From CAZRIT01 sp964600225 (lineage in GTDB: Bacteria; Bacillota; Clostridia; Christensenellales; CAG-138), in assembly GCA_964600225.1 (NCBI GenBank), contig CAZRIT010000048.1, positions 1 through 14,828 on the forward strand: a stretch of 14,828 bases of DNA. Reading direction: 5' to 3'. Made by a program: the position numbers and the translations under genes. Below, piece by piece: positions 6,896-14,144 of the stretch. Under the pieces are notes generated by a model, which was given only the letters and a program-made list of their open reading frames with translations, was not told where the DNA came from and searched no databases. Position 1 is the first letter of the stretch, and every line of letters starts with the position of its first letter.

Positions 6896-9739
6896 ATGCT
6901 CAAACCCATTATCAACACCGCAAAACCAAAGCTTCGGGTCATCGGCTACTGCTCGGGCTCGGGCAACACGCTCTGGCGGGCGTACGAAACACAGCTTGCC
7001 ATGGAACAAACGGCGGAGGGCTGCCCGTTCGAGGTGGTGGCGATCTTTGCCGACAACCCCGAATCCAAGGCCGTTGCCACCGCCGAGCAGTACGGCATCC
7101 CGTGGGAATCCATCGATATACGCAAATACTATGCCGATCGCAACGCCCCGCTGAAAGACAGGGAGCTAAGGAAGCAATACGATGCCGAGGCCATGAAGCT
7201 ATTGGAAAAGTACGATGCCGACGCCATCCTGCTGGCGGGCTATGTGTGGGCGACCACCGATGTGGTGCTGGATAACTACCTGGTCATCAACGTGCACCCC
7301 GCCGATCTGGCCATCCACGGCCCCGACGGGCGCCGCCTGCTGGCGGGCGCCAACGGCATCAAGGCCGCGTTTGACAACGGCATGGACTACCTGCGCGCCA
7401 GCGCGCACATCGCTACCAAGGAGCTCGACGCAGGGCCGCTCCTGGTGCGCTCGCCCAAGGTGCCCGTGGACTACACGCTGCATGAGGATTACGATACGCG
7501 CTTCCGCCACTACCTCAAGCTGGTCAACGAGCAAAGCCGCATGATCGGCTCCCGCGTGCTGCTGGAGCTGGCGCTGGGCAACTTCGCCGTGGACGACGAC
7601 AACAGGCTCTACTACAAGGGACAGCCCGCGCCCGACGGCCTGACCATTGAGGACTGGGAGGAAAACAAGCCCAAGTTCCTGCGCCATCCCGAAAAGCTGC
7701 TGTATCCCAAATCCGTGGCCATCGTGGGCGCTTCCGCGCGTCCCGGTCTGGGCAACGCCGTGGCCAAGAACATGATGAACATGGGTTATCGCGGCAAGGT
7801 CTATGTCGTCAACCGCTCGGGCGAAAGCGTGTACGGGTTCCCCGCGTACCAAAATGTATCCGACATCCCCGATGAGATCGATATGTGCGTCATCGCCGTG
7901 CCGTCGTCGGGCGCGCTCGCCGTACTCGAACAGTGCGGCAGGAAGGGCGTCCCTGCGGTCACCTGCATTACGGCAGGCTTCCGCGAAATCGGCGGCGAGG
8001 GCGTGGAACGCGAAAAGCAGCTCATGGAGCTGGTCAACAAATACAACATGTCGCTGGTCGGCCCCAACTGCATGGGCGTTGCCAACACTGACGATAACGT
8101 GCGCCTGTGCGCCAACATGCTGGAGGACGTCCCGCCCGTGGGACATGTGGCGTTTTTGACGCAATCGGGTGCGCTGGGCGCAAGCCTCATCGACTTTGGC
8201 GACGAGCTGGACGTGGGCTTCTCCATCGTGGTATCGCTTGGCAACATGGCCAATATGAGCCCGTGCGACCTGCTGCCGCTGCTGGAGGCGGATGCAAACA
8301 CGCGCATCGTATGCATGTATATGGAGACCATCCCCGAGCCGCATCGGTTCGAGCGCGTCATGAAAAAGATGACCAAGCCCGTTATCATCGTCAAATCGGG
8401 CCGCACGGCCGCGGGCGCAAAGGCGGCGGGCTCCCATACGGGCAGCCTTGCCGGCAACGACGACGCGGTGGATGCGCTGCTCAAAAAGTGCGGCGTCATC
8501 CGTGCCGAAAACCTGGAGGATGCGTTCCTGCTGGCTTCCGCCATGTCCAAGATGCCGCGCATCAAGGGCAACCGCGTGGGCATCGTTTCCAACGCGGGCG
8601 GGCTGGGCACGCTGACCACCGATGCGCTCTCCCAGCACGGCTTCGTGCTGCCCGAGCTGGATATGGAAACGCGCGAGAACCTGGCCAAGCAGCTTCTGCC
8701 CGAGGCGTCCACGCATAACCCGCTGGATCTGGTCGCCCCCGCACCGCCCGGCCACTATGCCGTTGCCGCACGCACCATGATCGACAGCGGGAACTATGAC
8801 GCCATCATCGTGGACTGCGTACCGCCCGCTACCATCGATACGGGCGACGTGGCGCAGGCCATGATCGAGATCCTGCGCGATTCGCCCATCCCGATCTTCA
8901 CCTGCTTCTTTGGGCCGACGCTCGGCGCGCCCGGCAGGGCCGTGCTCAAAAAGGGCGGCATTCCCACCTTCCTGTTCCCCGATCAAATGGTGCGCGTGAT
9001 GCGCTACATGGTCGAACAGCCCGCCGCACAGGTGCAGCCGTACGACAGCGCTGTGCCCGTCTCGGTGCGCGCCGCGGCAGGCAGGCTCATTGCGGAAAGC
9101 CCCGTGGACGCCTACATGGATATGGACAGCTGCTTTAAGCTGCTGGATTTGTACGGCATCCCCATGGCCGGGTATGTGTATGTGCAAACGGCGGCGGATT
9201 TGGATCATGCCGATTTGACCTACCCCGTCGTGGCCAAGATCGACCATCCCGAAATCCTGCATAAGTCCGATGCGGGCGGCGTGCGCCTCAACATCCCCGA
9301 TGAGGCGGCGCTCAAAAAGCTGTTTGCCGAGTGGCAGGTTAAGTTCAAGGGCCTGCGCGGCGTGCATGTGCAGGAGCAGGTCAATGGCACATTGGAGATG
9401 ATCATCGGCGCAACCGTGGATCCCGCGCTGGGCCACAGCATCCTCACGGGCGTGGGCGGCACGCTGGTGGAGCTCATCCGCGACGTGGCGTTTGGGCATG
9501 TGCCGCTTGCGGATACCGATCCCGATCGCATGCTCGGTTCCCTCAAGTGCGGCAAGCTTTTGACGGGCTACCGCGGCAGCAAGCCCGCCAACGTGGAGGA
9601 GCTCAAACGCATCATCATGCGCGTCAACAGGCTGCTGCTGGACTTCCCCGCCATCTGCGAAATGGATATCAATCCGTTGATATTCGATGAACGCCGCAAC
9701 GGCTTCTACGCCGTGGATGCGCGCATCAAGCTGTCCTGA
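6896..9739 (+). CDS. Formyltransferase-ADP-forming acyl-CoA ligase fusion
   Basis: A 947-residue two-enzyme protein. Residues about 13-228 are a formyltransferase domain of the PurN/FMT/10-formyl-THF hydrolase fold. It has GYCSGSGNTL (17-26), the catalytic NVHP (Asn132, His134), and HIATKELDAGP (171-181) giving His171 and Asp178 with the same 7-residue spacing as PurN His137/Asp144. A linker follows, then a full ADP-forming acyl-CoA ligase: Rossmann CoA-binding SVAIVGASARPGLG (273-286), FLTQSGALGASLIDFG (420-435), catalytic His514 in GSHTG, and an ATP-grasp domain from about 720 with HKSDAGGVRLN and CEMDINPL near the end. All key residues of both halves appear intact, and the reading frame is unbroken. 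GAGGG lies 9 nt before the ATG. It is co-transcribed with the aminotransferase. By analogy with mammalian ALDH1L1, where formyl moves from 10-formyl-THF to a phosphopantetheine thiol, the first domain might load formyl on CoA for the second to convert to formate plus ATP. That is a hypothesis; the domain calls are firm. Confidence 0.92.
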   Translation: MLKPIINTAKPKLRVIGYCSGSGNTLWRAYETQLAMEQTAEGCPFEVVAIFADNPESKAVATAEQYGIPWESIDIRKYYADRNAPLKDRELRKQYDAEAMKLLEKYDADAILLAGYVWATTDVVLDNYLVINVHPADLAIHGPDGRRLLAGANGIKAAFDNGMDYLRASAHIATKELDAGPLLVRSPKVPVDYTLHEDYDTRFRHYLKLVNEQSRMIGSRVLLELALGNFAVDDDNRLYYKGQPAPDGLTIEDWEENKPKFLRHPEKLLYPKSVAIVGASARPGLGNAVAKNMMNMGYRGKVYVVNRSGESVYGFPAYQNVSDIPDEIDMCVIAVPSSGALAVLEQCGRKGVPAVTCITAGFREIGGEGVEREKQLMELVNKYNMSLVGPNCMGVANTDDNVRLCANMLEDVPPVGHVAFLTQSGALGASLIDFGDELDVGFSIVVSLGNMANMSPCDLLPLLEADANTRIVCMYMETIPEPHRFERVMKKMTKPVIIVKSGRTAAGAKAAGSHTGSLAGNDDAVDALLKKCGVIRAENLEDAFLLASAMSKMPRIKGNRVGIVSNAGGLGTLTTDALSQHGFVLPELDMETRENLAKQLLPEASTHNPLDLVAPAPPGHYAVAARTMIDSGNYDAIIVDCVPPATIDTGDVAQAMIEILRDSPIPIFTCFFGPTLGAPGRAVLKKGGIPTFLFPDQMVRVMRYMVEQPAAQVQPYDSAVPVSVRAAAGRLIAESPVDAYMDMDSCFKLLDLYGIPMAGYVYVQTAADLDHADLTYPVVAKIDHPEILHKSDAGGVRLNIPDEAALKKLFAEWQVKFKGLRGVHVQEQVNGTLEMIIGATVDPALGHSILTGVGGTLVELIRDVAFGHVPLADTDPDRMLGSLKCGKLLTGYRGSKPANVEELKRIIMRVNRLLLDFPAICEMDINPLIFDERRNGFYAVDARIKLS

Positions 9740-9760
9740 CGGCAGCGGACAACCACGCAC

Positions 9761-9790
9761 AAAAACGGCGGCCGTAAGGCCGCCGTTTTT
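9761..9790. terminator. Bidirectional rho-independent terminator
   Basis: Thirteen-bp perfect stem, AAAAACGGCGGCC (9761-9773) and its complement (9778-9790), with a GTAA loop and five T at the 3' end on both strands. It lies 21 bp after the stop of the fusion gene and can also end transcripts of the converging CotH/VTC/DUF4956 operon. Confidence 0.88.
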
Positions 9791-9805
9791 CATATATTTC
9801 TTTTC

Positions 9806-9829
9806 TTACTCTTTTTGAAAAAAGAGTAA
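9806..9829. other. AT-rich inverted repeat between convergent operons
   Basis: TTACTCTTTTT (9806-9816) is repeated inverted at 9819-9829 with a 2-bp centre. It could be a second weak terminator for the minus-strand operon or part of a small repeat element. No T-run follows the stem on either strand, so the terminator reading is uncertain. Confidence 0.5.
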
Positions 9830-9876
9830 CAGAAAAACTTCGGAAATATTGTGATACAGAGACCATTCGGCAAGGT

Positions 9877-9937
9877 GTCATTCCGAGGGCTGCAGGCGTT
9901 CCCCGTGTCATTCCGAGGGCCGCAGGCCCGAAGAATC
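9877..9937 (+). repeat. Family 2 61-nt repeat, copy 1
   Basis: Sixty-one bases matching 13621-13681 with three differences. It consists of two related units of about 30 nt, each starting GTCATTCCGAGGG; the second contains the hairpin GGGCC-GCA-GGCCC and ends GAAGAATC. The ends ATTC/GAAT can pair. It lies 51 bp beyond the stop codon of the DUF4956 gene. The remaining gap (9938-9988) shows no other feature. Confidence 0.85.
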
Positions 9938-9988
9938 GTCCCAAGCGTCAGCGGGGAGCCCGACCGTATGGGCGGGGCGAGAAGGCGT

Positions 9989-10660
9989 CTATCGGGCGCT
10001 GTTGTCCAGCAGGGAGACGGAGGAGACCTCGTCGAATGCCAGCAGCGCCTCCACAAGCTCGTTGCTTTTCGCCTTCATTTTCAGCTCAATGATCATATCC
10101 ATACCGTCCCGCGTGACGTTCTTGGAGCGCACCTTATAGGCGATGGCGGGGTTGCCGTTCAGCGTTTTGCAAATCTTGCCCTCGGCATTCCTGTCGGTGG
10201 CGTTGATGGCAAGGATGAAGGATGCCTTTTTGATCGGCAGAAGTTCAAAGACGATGATGCCGATCGTTGCCACCACCGAAGTGATGACAGCCAGTTCGTA
10301 CAGGCCCGCGCCGCAGATGATGCCCAGCCCGATTGACCAGAACAGAAACATCAGATCCAGCGGATCCTTGATGGCGGTGCGGAAGCGAACGATGGAGAGT
10401 GCGCCCACCATGCCAAGCGAAATGGCAAGATTGGTTTGCATGGCCATGACGATGCTGGCGGTGATGACGGCGGTAATGACCATGGAGACGCCGTAGTTTT
10501 TGTTATAGAACGCATTTTTTGTAATGAACTTGTACACCATGTGGATGTACATGGCCAACACATACGCCACGCCGAGCGTAATCAGGATTTTTTTGATGGA
10601 GATGGCGTTGTTTGCAAGCATCTCCAGTACGGAATCCTTAATAAAATCGGTAAAAGACAT
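9989..10660 (-). CDS. DUF4956 membrane protein
   Basis: Integral membrane protein of 223 residues recognisable as DUF4956 by SLGMVGALSIVRFRTAIKDP (81-100) followed by LDLMFLFWSIGLG. Hydrophobic segments lie at about 24-45, 58-76 and 108-140, and a soluble C-terminal domain of about 80 residues follows. The biochemical role of DUF4956 is not established; members commonly sit beside VTC-domain genes. The ATG at 10660 is preferred because AAGGGGG lies just before it. An in-frame ATG at 10726 would add 22 residues that overlap the VTC gene end. The start is 10 bp after the VTC stop codon, so the two genes are probably translationally linked. A function in membrane handling of the VTC product, such as polyphosphate, is inferred only from context. 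Confidence 0.88.
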   Translation of the reverse strand: MSFTDFIKDSVLEMLANNAISIKKILITLGVAYVLAMYIHMVYKFITKNAFYNKNYGVSMVITAVITASIVMAMQTNLAISLGMVGALSIVRFRTAIKDPLDLMFLFWSIGLGIICGAGLYELAVITSVVATIGIIVFELLPIKKASFILAINATDRNAEGKICKTLNGNPAIAYKVRSKNVTRDGMDMIIELKMKAKSNELVEALLAFDEVSSVSLLDNSAR

Positions 10661-10670
10661 CGTATCCCCC

Positions 10671-11354
10671 TTATATGGCTCTTGAGTAGCAGTATTTTGA
10701 AAATGCGGTTCGCTGCAGGGTTTCAATTTCCAAAATGTCCATCAGGTATGTCGGCATCAGCGCGTCATACTTGACCTCCAAAATATGAGCGTCGACAGGC
10801 AGCAGCGGGAAGGCGTCGATCCGTTCCCTCAAAAACGCTGCGGGCTTTTGTACGCCGCGTATATTGCGGTCAAAGGTGATGCGCACGTTGCCGATTCGCT
10901 CGGTAAAGGCGGTTCGCTCATATTCCACAATGCTTTTGGGCAGCAGACCGAGCAACCGCATATCACACAGCAGCCCCGTCTTTTCCGATGACAAATCCGA
11001 TCGAAAGTGCGGGATGCTCCCTTGCATCAGTTGACGACATTCGTCAAGCGAAAGACGCTCCGATTCCTTGCGCGTCATACCGCGGAGCTTGCTCTTCCGT
11101 TCCAGCTTGATAAAGTCCGTATTGTGGTTATAGATGCGGATACGGTATTTGCTGCGCCGATCGCTGCCATCGAGGTTTTCCGCATAGCAACTGTCGTTCG
11201 CATCGTCAAAGTACAGGCTGGTGACAACGTATGCATCGCCCGATTGATGCGCATCCGCTTTCATCAGCGGCGCAATCCTGCTGCGAATCAGCGCAAGCTG
11301 TGCATCGCATACAACAAACTTCCATTCGTGCCGATAGTTCCCGCTCGCCATCAT
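10671..11354 (-). CDS. VTC-domain polyphosphate polymerase-like protein
   Basis: A 227-residue protein that is essentially one VTC domain, the triphosphate-tunnel fold of the catalytic subunit of yeast vacuolar polyphosphate polymerase (Vtc4). The tunnel-type motifs appear in order: YRHEWKF (7-13), SLYFD (46-50), KYRIRIY (69-75), KLERKSK (83-89), VEYERTAF (143-150), RITFDRNIR (158-166), ILEVKYD (191-197) and SKYCYSR (219-225). Basic residues and the glutamates that bind phosphate and metal are retained, so activity on ATP is plausible. No signal peptide or membrane segment is visible, placing it in the cytosol or at the inner membrane face next to DUF4956. AGGAG lies 6 nt before the ATG (a second ATG follows at once). 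It starts 3 bp after the CotH stop codon. Bacterial members of this type are known mainly by domain; polyphosphate synthesis here is inferred. Confidence 0.88.
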   Translation of the reverse strand: MMASGNYRHEWKFVVCDAQLALIRSRIAPLMKADAHQSGDAYVVTSLYFDDANDSCYAENLDGSDRRSKYRIRIYNHNTDFIKLERKSKLRGMTRKESERLSLDECRQLMQGSIPHFRSDLSSEKTGLLCDMRLLGLLPKSIVEYERTAFTERIGNVRITFDRNIRGVQKPAAFLRERIDAFPLLPVDAHILEVKYDALMPTYLMDILEIETLQRTAFSKYCYSRAI

Positions 11355-11357
11355 TGC

Positions 11358-13316
11358 CTACTCCTTTTCAAAGATTGCCCGTATATGCACGGTATCGCCG
11401 TTGAGCGGAACCTCAAGCGTGTTGCCCGAAAGCAAGGCCGTTCCGTTTAACTCCCAGCCGACGGCACGATACCCCGCGTTGGCGTGCGCTTGCAGCGTGA
11501 TCGGAAACGCGCGTACATACATGCCGCTCCAGGCGCCGTTTTGGAACGCGGGACGTACGGTATTGATCTGTATGCTGCCGCCGTCGGGGTCGCTGAGGGC
11601 GAGCGTTACCTCGGTTGTTGCGTTTTGGAAGCCAAAGTAGCGATTGATATACGACAGCATGTACGATAGCCGTCCGTCAAAAAAAGCGCGTACATCTTCG
11701 ACCGCGTCCGTAAAGCGGGTGTTTGTAACATCCTCACCGTAGAAGCGGCGGTTGTTTGCGAGCATGGGCGCACTGAACTGCGATATGTACGCGTCAATGA
11801 ACGCGTCCACCGATTCCTCGCGGTATACGGTGTTGCCAAGATCCATCAGGCGGATGCAGAACTGTTTGCGAAAGGCGTCGTTATCCAGCAAGGATGCAAA
11901 CGCGGCGTCGTTTGCCGCAGTGTTGCGTATGGAATCCAGATCCGCAAGGTCGGCCGACAGCGCGCCGGAATTTGAATCAAACATCATGAGCCGCCAGCGC
12001 CCGTCCATCTGCGCGGCATCCTGTACGCGGTTGGATTGCCAATACGCGATATTACTGCTTGGCCAATCGCCGCATCGACCGATATAGATTTGTGAGGCGA
12101 AATAATCAATATAGCTGTCCATATCAAACTGCGTGCATGCGCTTTGGTAGTTTTGCTCGTTTGTCATGTCGTTGTCGGTGACATAGTCCCGTGCGGCATG
12201 AAGACGGAGGCGTCCTCTTTGGCTGCCTACTTCGACCAGGTCGTTCTTGACCATGCTGATATTCCCGATGCCGTAATGAAAGTCCGTATAAGCGTTGTCA
12301 TAGCATTCGGTCAGATAATAGAGGCCCCAGTATTCCCCGTTGAGAAACAGTGCGCACGGCACAAAGTCCATCGTGGCAAAATGCAGCTCGCTTGCCAGCG
12401 TATGTACCATATAATCCTTTAGTTTTGTCGCGTCGTCGCCGCCGGAAAACAACGTCAGCTTTTGCGCAGAGTATCCGGACGGAAACACCGTGCCCGAAAA
12501 GGTGCCGGTTCCCGAGTATTCCGGACGGGCATAAAGATTCAGGGACTTTTCCGCCTTTCCGCGAGAGCCGCCGCCTTTGATACGAATGCCCGCGATTTGA
12601 GAGATGCACAACTGCCGATCGGCGTCAAAATAGTCAATCTGTGCCACGCGCTCCCATTCTCTGCCGTGATTATGGTAATTACCATCCCACCACCACCACA
12701 TCATATTCTTTTCCAGGTTTTCCTCTTGGGCGGCAAATTCATCAAACGCTTTCCCTGTGGCATAGATGCCGCTTTCGTAACAGAACAGATCGTCGGGGTT
12801 CGCGGCAATGGAGATGACGCCAATATGCTCGTATGCGGGTTTTTCGTCAAAACCGACAAAATAGACAGCGCTGATCGTGTCGGAGCAGCGCTTCCCGCGC
12901 TTGTTATAGGACGCCGCCTTGATAACGGTGCACTTGTCCACGGGCGCTGTGGGAACGACATAGCCGGGATCGGTGTCGTTGGGGGAACCGTATGCTGCGA
13001 TCAAATCCGAATAGAAGCCTGTTGACGTATCCGTCCGCAAGGAGAACACATTCTCGTTGGCGGTTGCATCCGCAATCAAAATCGGCGAAACGTACATAAG
13101 CGAGTCCGTTGTCGGCTCGCTGCCATCCAATGTGTAGTAGATTTGGTTTCGGCGCCGAGAGGAAAGCTCCAGTTCAAACGTGCCGTCATAGAACCCGGAG
13201 GGATGGGAAAACAGCACATCCTTGATGTCAACCATGGAATAGCGCCTGAAGGCGACGACACAAAGGATGAGAAGCAGCGAGAAAACAGCCAAGCCAACGG
13301 CTTTACGGTACTTCAT
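11358..13316 (-). CDS. CotH-family protein with chitobiase-type C-terminal-like domain
   Basis: A 652-residue, probably membrane-anchored extracytoplasmic protein. Residues 6-23 are a hydrophobic signal or anchor segment. A chitobiase/beta-hexosaminidase C-terminal-like beta domain follows, with FELELSSRRRNQIYYTLDG and SEPTT at about 47-70. The CotH kinase-like domain spans about 165-550, with GIRIKGGGSRGKAEKSLNLY (243-262), the GEYWGLYYLTE segment (327-337), GDWPSSNIAYWQ (416-427) and WRLMMFDSNSG (441-451), the last probably carrying metal-binding Asp447. A beta-rich C-terminal domain (about 565-652) ends the protein. CotH of Bacillus is an atypical kinase that phosphorylates spore-coat proteins; the substrate here is unknown. 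Four consecutive tryptophans occur at 207-210. The ATG at 13316 is chosen because GAGG lies 5 nt before it; a GTG at 13322 overlaps that site. It is the first gene of the CotH, VTC, DUF4956 operon. Confidence 0.88.
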   Translation of the reverse strand: MKYRKAVGLAVFSLLLILCVVAFRRYSMVDIKDVLFSHPSGFYDGTFELELSSRRRNQIYYTLDGSEPTTDSLMYVSPILIADATANENVFSLRTDTSTGFYSDLIAAYGSPNDTDPGYVVPTAPVDKCTVIKAASYNKRGKRCSDTISAVYFVGFDEKPAYEHIGVISIAANPDDLFCYESGIYATGKAFDEFAAQEENLEKNMMWWWWDGNYHNHGREWERVAQIDYFDADRQLCISQIAGIRIKGGGSRGKAEKSLNLYARPEYSGTGTFSGTVFPSGYSAQKLTLFSGGDDATKLKDYMVHTLASELHFATMDFVPCALFLNGEYWGLYYLTECYDNAYTDFHYGIGNISMVKNDLVEVGSQRGRLRLHAARDYVTDNDMTNEQNYQSACTQFDMDSYIDYFASQIYIGRCGDWPSSNIAYWQSNRVQDAAQMDGRWRLMMFDSNSGALSADLADLDSIRNTAANDAAFASLLDNDAFRKQFCIRLMDLGNTVYREESVDAFIDAYISQFSAPMLANNRRFYGEDVTNTRFTDAVEDVRAFFDGRLSYMLSYINRYFGFQNATTEVTLALSDPDGGSIQINTVRPAFQNGAWSGMYVRAFPITLQAHANAGYRAVGWELNGTALLSGNTLEVPLNGDTVHIRAIFEKE

Positions 13317-13442
13317 GCACACCTCAGTACGGTTTGCGGTATAACAATAGCATTCAATTGCATGCCCCTAAAACCATCGAGCGATGCAAAACCACGCGTG
13401 AAAAAACACGTTCGATTGAGACGGAAAACAACAATTATACGC

Positions 13443-13471
13443 ATTATAATATGTTTTTCGAGGGCGTGCAA
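13443..13471 (-). promoter_or_regulatory. Probable promoter of the CotH/VTC/DUF4956 operon
   Basis: On the minus strand a perfect TATAAT (13443-13448) stands 17 bp from TTGCAC (13466-13471), a weak -35 match (first three bases). The predicted leader is about 120 nt. Short hairpins (CGTG/CACG around a T-run, CATCG/CGATG) lie in the leader, but no known riboswitch is recognised. Confidence 0.5.
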
Positions 13472-13500
13472 CCAATTTGTCGCTTTGATATGCGTCAGCT

Positions 13501-13580
13501 GTCGACGGAACGGATCCTTCGCCAAGGTCCTTCGGCGGGAAACGCCTCGGGCGATGCTGCGGCATCGGCTCGGGATGGCA
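13501..13580 (-). repeat. REP-like repeat, family 1, diverged inverted copy 3
   Basis: Read on the minus strand this aligns over its whole length with 1-88, with scattered substitutions. The internal stem has become CGATGC/GCATCG (minus-strand reading), at 13562-13567 and 13552-13557, a paired change relative to CGACGC/GCGTCG in copies 1 and 2, around the same CGCA loop. It lies upstream of the CotH promoter, in a gene-free stretch (13317-13682) that otherwise holds only that promoter and the next repeat. Confidence 0.78.
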
Positions 13581-13620
13581 CGAAAGAGGTTGTTACTCTG
13601 AATGCCGCAGCTTTTCTGTT

Positions 13621-13681
13621 GTCATTCCGAGGGCTGCGGGCGTTCCCCGTGTTATTCTGAGGGCCGCAGGCCCGAAGAATC
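13621..13681 (+). repeat. Family 2 61-nt repeat, copy 2
   Basis: Matches 9877-9937 at 58 of 61 positions, with the same two-unit structure and the GGGCC-GCA-GGCCC hairpin. Its end is 1 bp from the stop codon of the small minus-strand gene that ends at 13683. In both places the repeat lies 3' of a minus-strand gene and in the same orientation. Confidence 0.85.
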
Positions 13682-13682
13682 C

Positions 13683-13895
13683 TTACGGAATATCGGGGTC
13701 GGCCACAGCCGCGGCGGGCATGGCGCTGTATGCCACGGAAGGATCCAGCCAGTACTGCCGCGCCTCCGCCTCGGTCACCTGCATCAGGTTTTGCTTGCCG
13801 CACCAAAGCAATAAATCCAGCGTGCCGTTACGGTTGCCGTAATCGTCGCCGCGCTTGCTGATGTGCTGTATGTATTCCCATTTTTTATCTGCCAT
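13683..13895 (-). CDS. Small hypothetical protein, 70 residues
   Basis: Not recognised. The product starts MADKKWEYIQHISKRGDDYG and is a mixed-charge soluble protein with one cysteine (LLLWCGKQN, about 29-37), no signal peptide and no membrane segment. The segment VTEAEARQYWLDP (40-52) looks helical, and the last 15 residues are Ala/Pro-rich. Upstream only a weak GGTG ribosome site lies about 6 nt before the ATG. The gene is bounded by a family 2 repeat 3' and by the inverted-repeat locus 5'. The minus-strand promoter at 14097-14125 reads toward it with a leader of about 195 nt. The amino-acid composition is protein-like, but it may still be a chance ORF or a remnant. Confidence 0.5.
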   Translation of the reverse strand: MADKKWEYIQHISKRGDDYGNRNGTLDLLLWCGKQNLMQVTEAEARQYWLDPSVAYSAMPAAAVADPDIP

Positions 13896-13933
13896 GCTTC
13901 ACCGTCTCAACGCTTATTTTTTGGGGATCATTT

Positions 13934-13962
13934 CAGACATTGTGCGCCACGGGTGATATAAT
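13934..13962 (+). promoter_or_regulatory. Plus-strand promoter-like sequence in repeat arm A
   Basis: CAGACA (13934-13939), 17 bp, then a perfect TATAAT (13957-13962). It lies in a 26-bp sequence (13935-13960) that recurs inverted at 14099-14124. Transcription from it would run through the 35-bp inverted repeat and then antisense into the recombinase gene. Confidence 0.5.
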
Positions 13963-13976
13963 AATCCGAACGGATT

Positions 13977-14144
13977 CTAGCCGTGGGGAAAGTGGTAGAC
14001 ATTGTGCGCCAAGCACAATTTTGCCACGTTTGAGCTGAAATACCGATGAAAACTTGCTGTTTTCCAGTGCAAAAACCGCAATGAATCATCCTTGGCAGTA
14101 TATCACCCGTGGCGCACAATGTCTACCACTTTCCCCACGGCTAG
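13977..14144. repeat. 35-bp perfect inverted repeat flanking a 98-bp segment
   Basis: The arm at 13977-14011 starts CTAGCCGTGGGG and ends with the 15-bp core AGACATTGTGCGCCA. Its exact reverse complement is at 14110-14144. The enclosed segment (14012-14109) has no gene; it contains a small GAAAAC-TTGCT-GTTTTC hairpin and an ATTGTGC/GCACAAT dyad at its left edge. The right arm covers the stop codon of the serine recombinase. A third copy of the core, with its own 26-bp match to the right arm, lies at 13935-13960. Size and position fit an inversion switch for the adjacent recombinase; terminal repeats of a lost mobile element are the alternative. Confidence 0.85.
14097..14125 (-). promoter_or_regulatory. 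Minus-strand promoter split between inverted repeat and inner segment
   Basis: On the minus strand TAGACA (14120-14125, inside the 35-bp repeat) is followed after 17 bp by TATACT (14097-14102, inside the 98-bp segment). It points away from the recombinase toward the small gene at 13683-13895. Because the left arm carries the same TAGACA but lacks a -10 box at the right distance, inversion of the segment would move the promoter to the plus strand. Confidence 0.55.

Noticed and set aside
7199..9793. Minus-strand open frame of 864 codons opposite the fusion gene
   Set aside because: Its His/Arg/Gly-rich translation has no recognisable domain, while the plus strand keeps catalytic motifs of two enzyme families throughout.
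13317..13442. Riboswitch in the CotH operon leader
   Set aside because: Only short local hairpins are visible, with no conserved core of a known class such as c-di-GMP, TPP or SAM, and no terminator/antiterminator pair.
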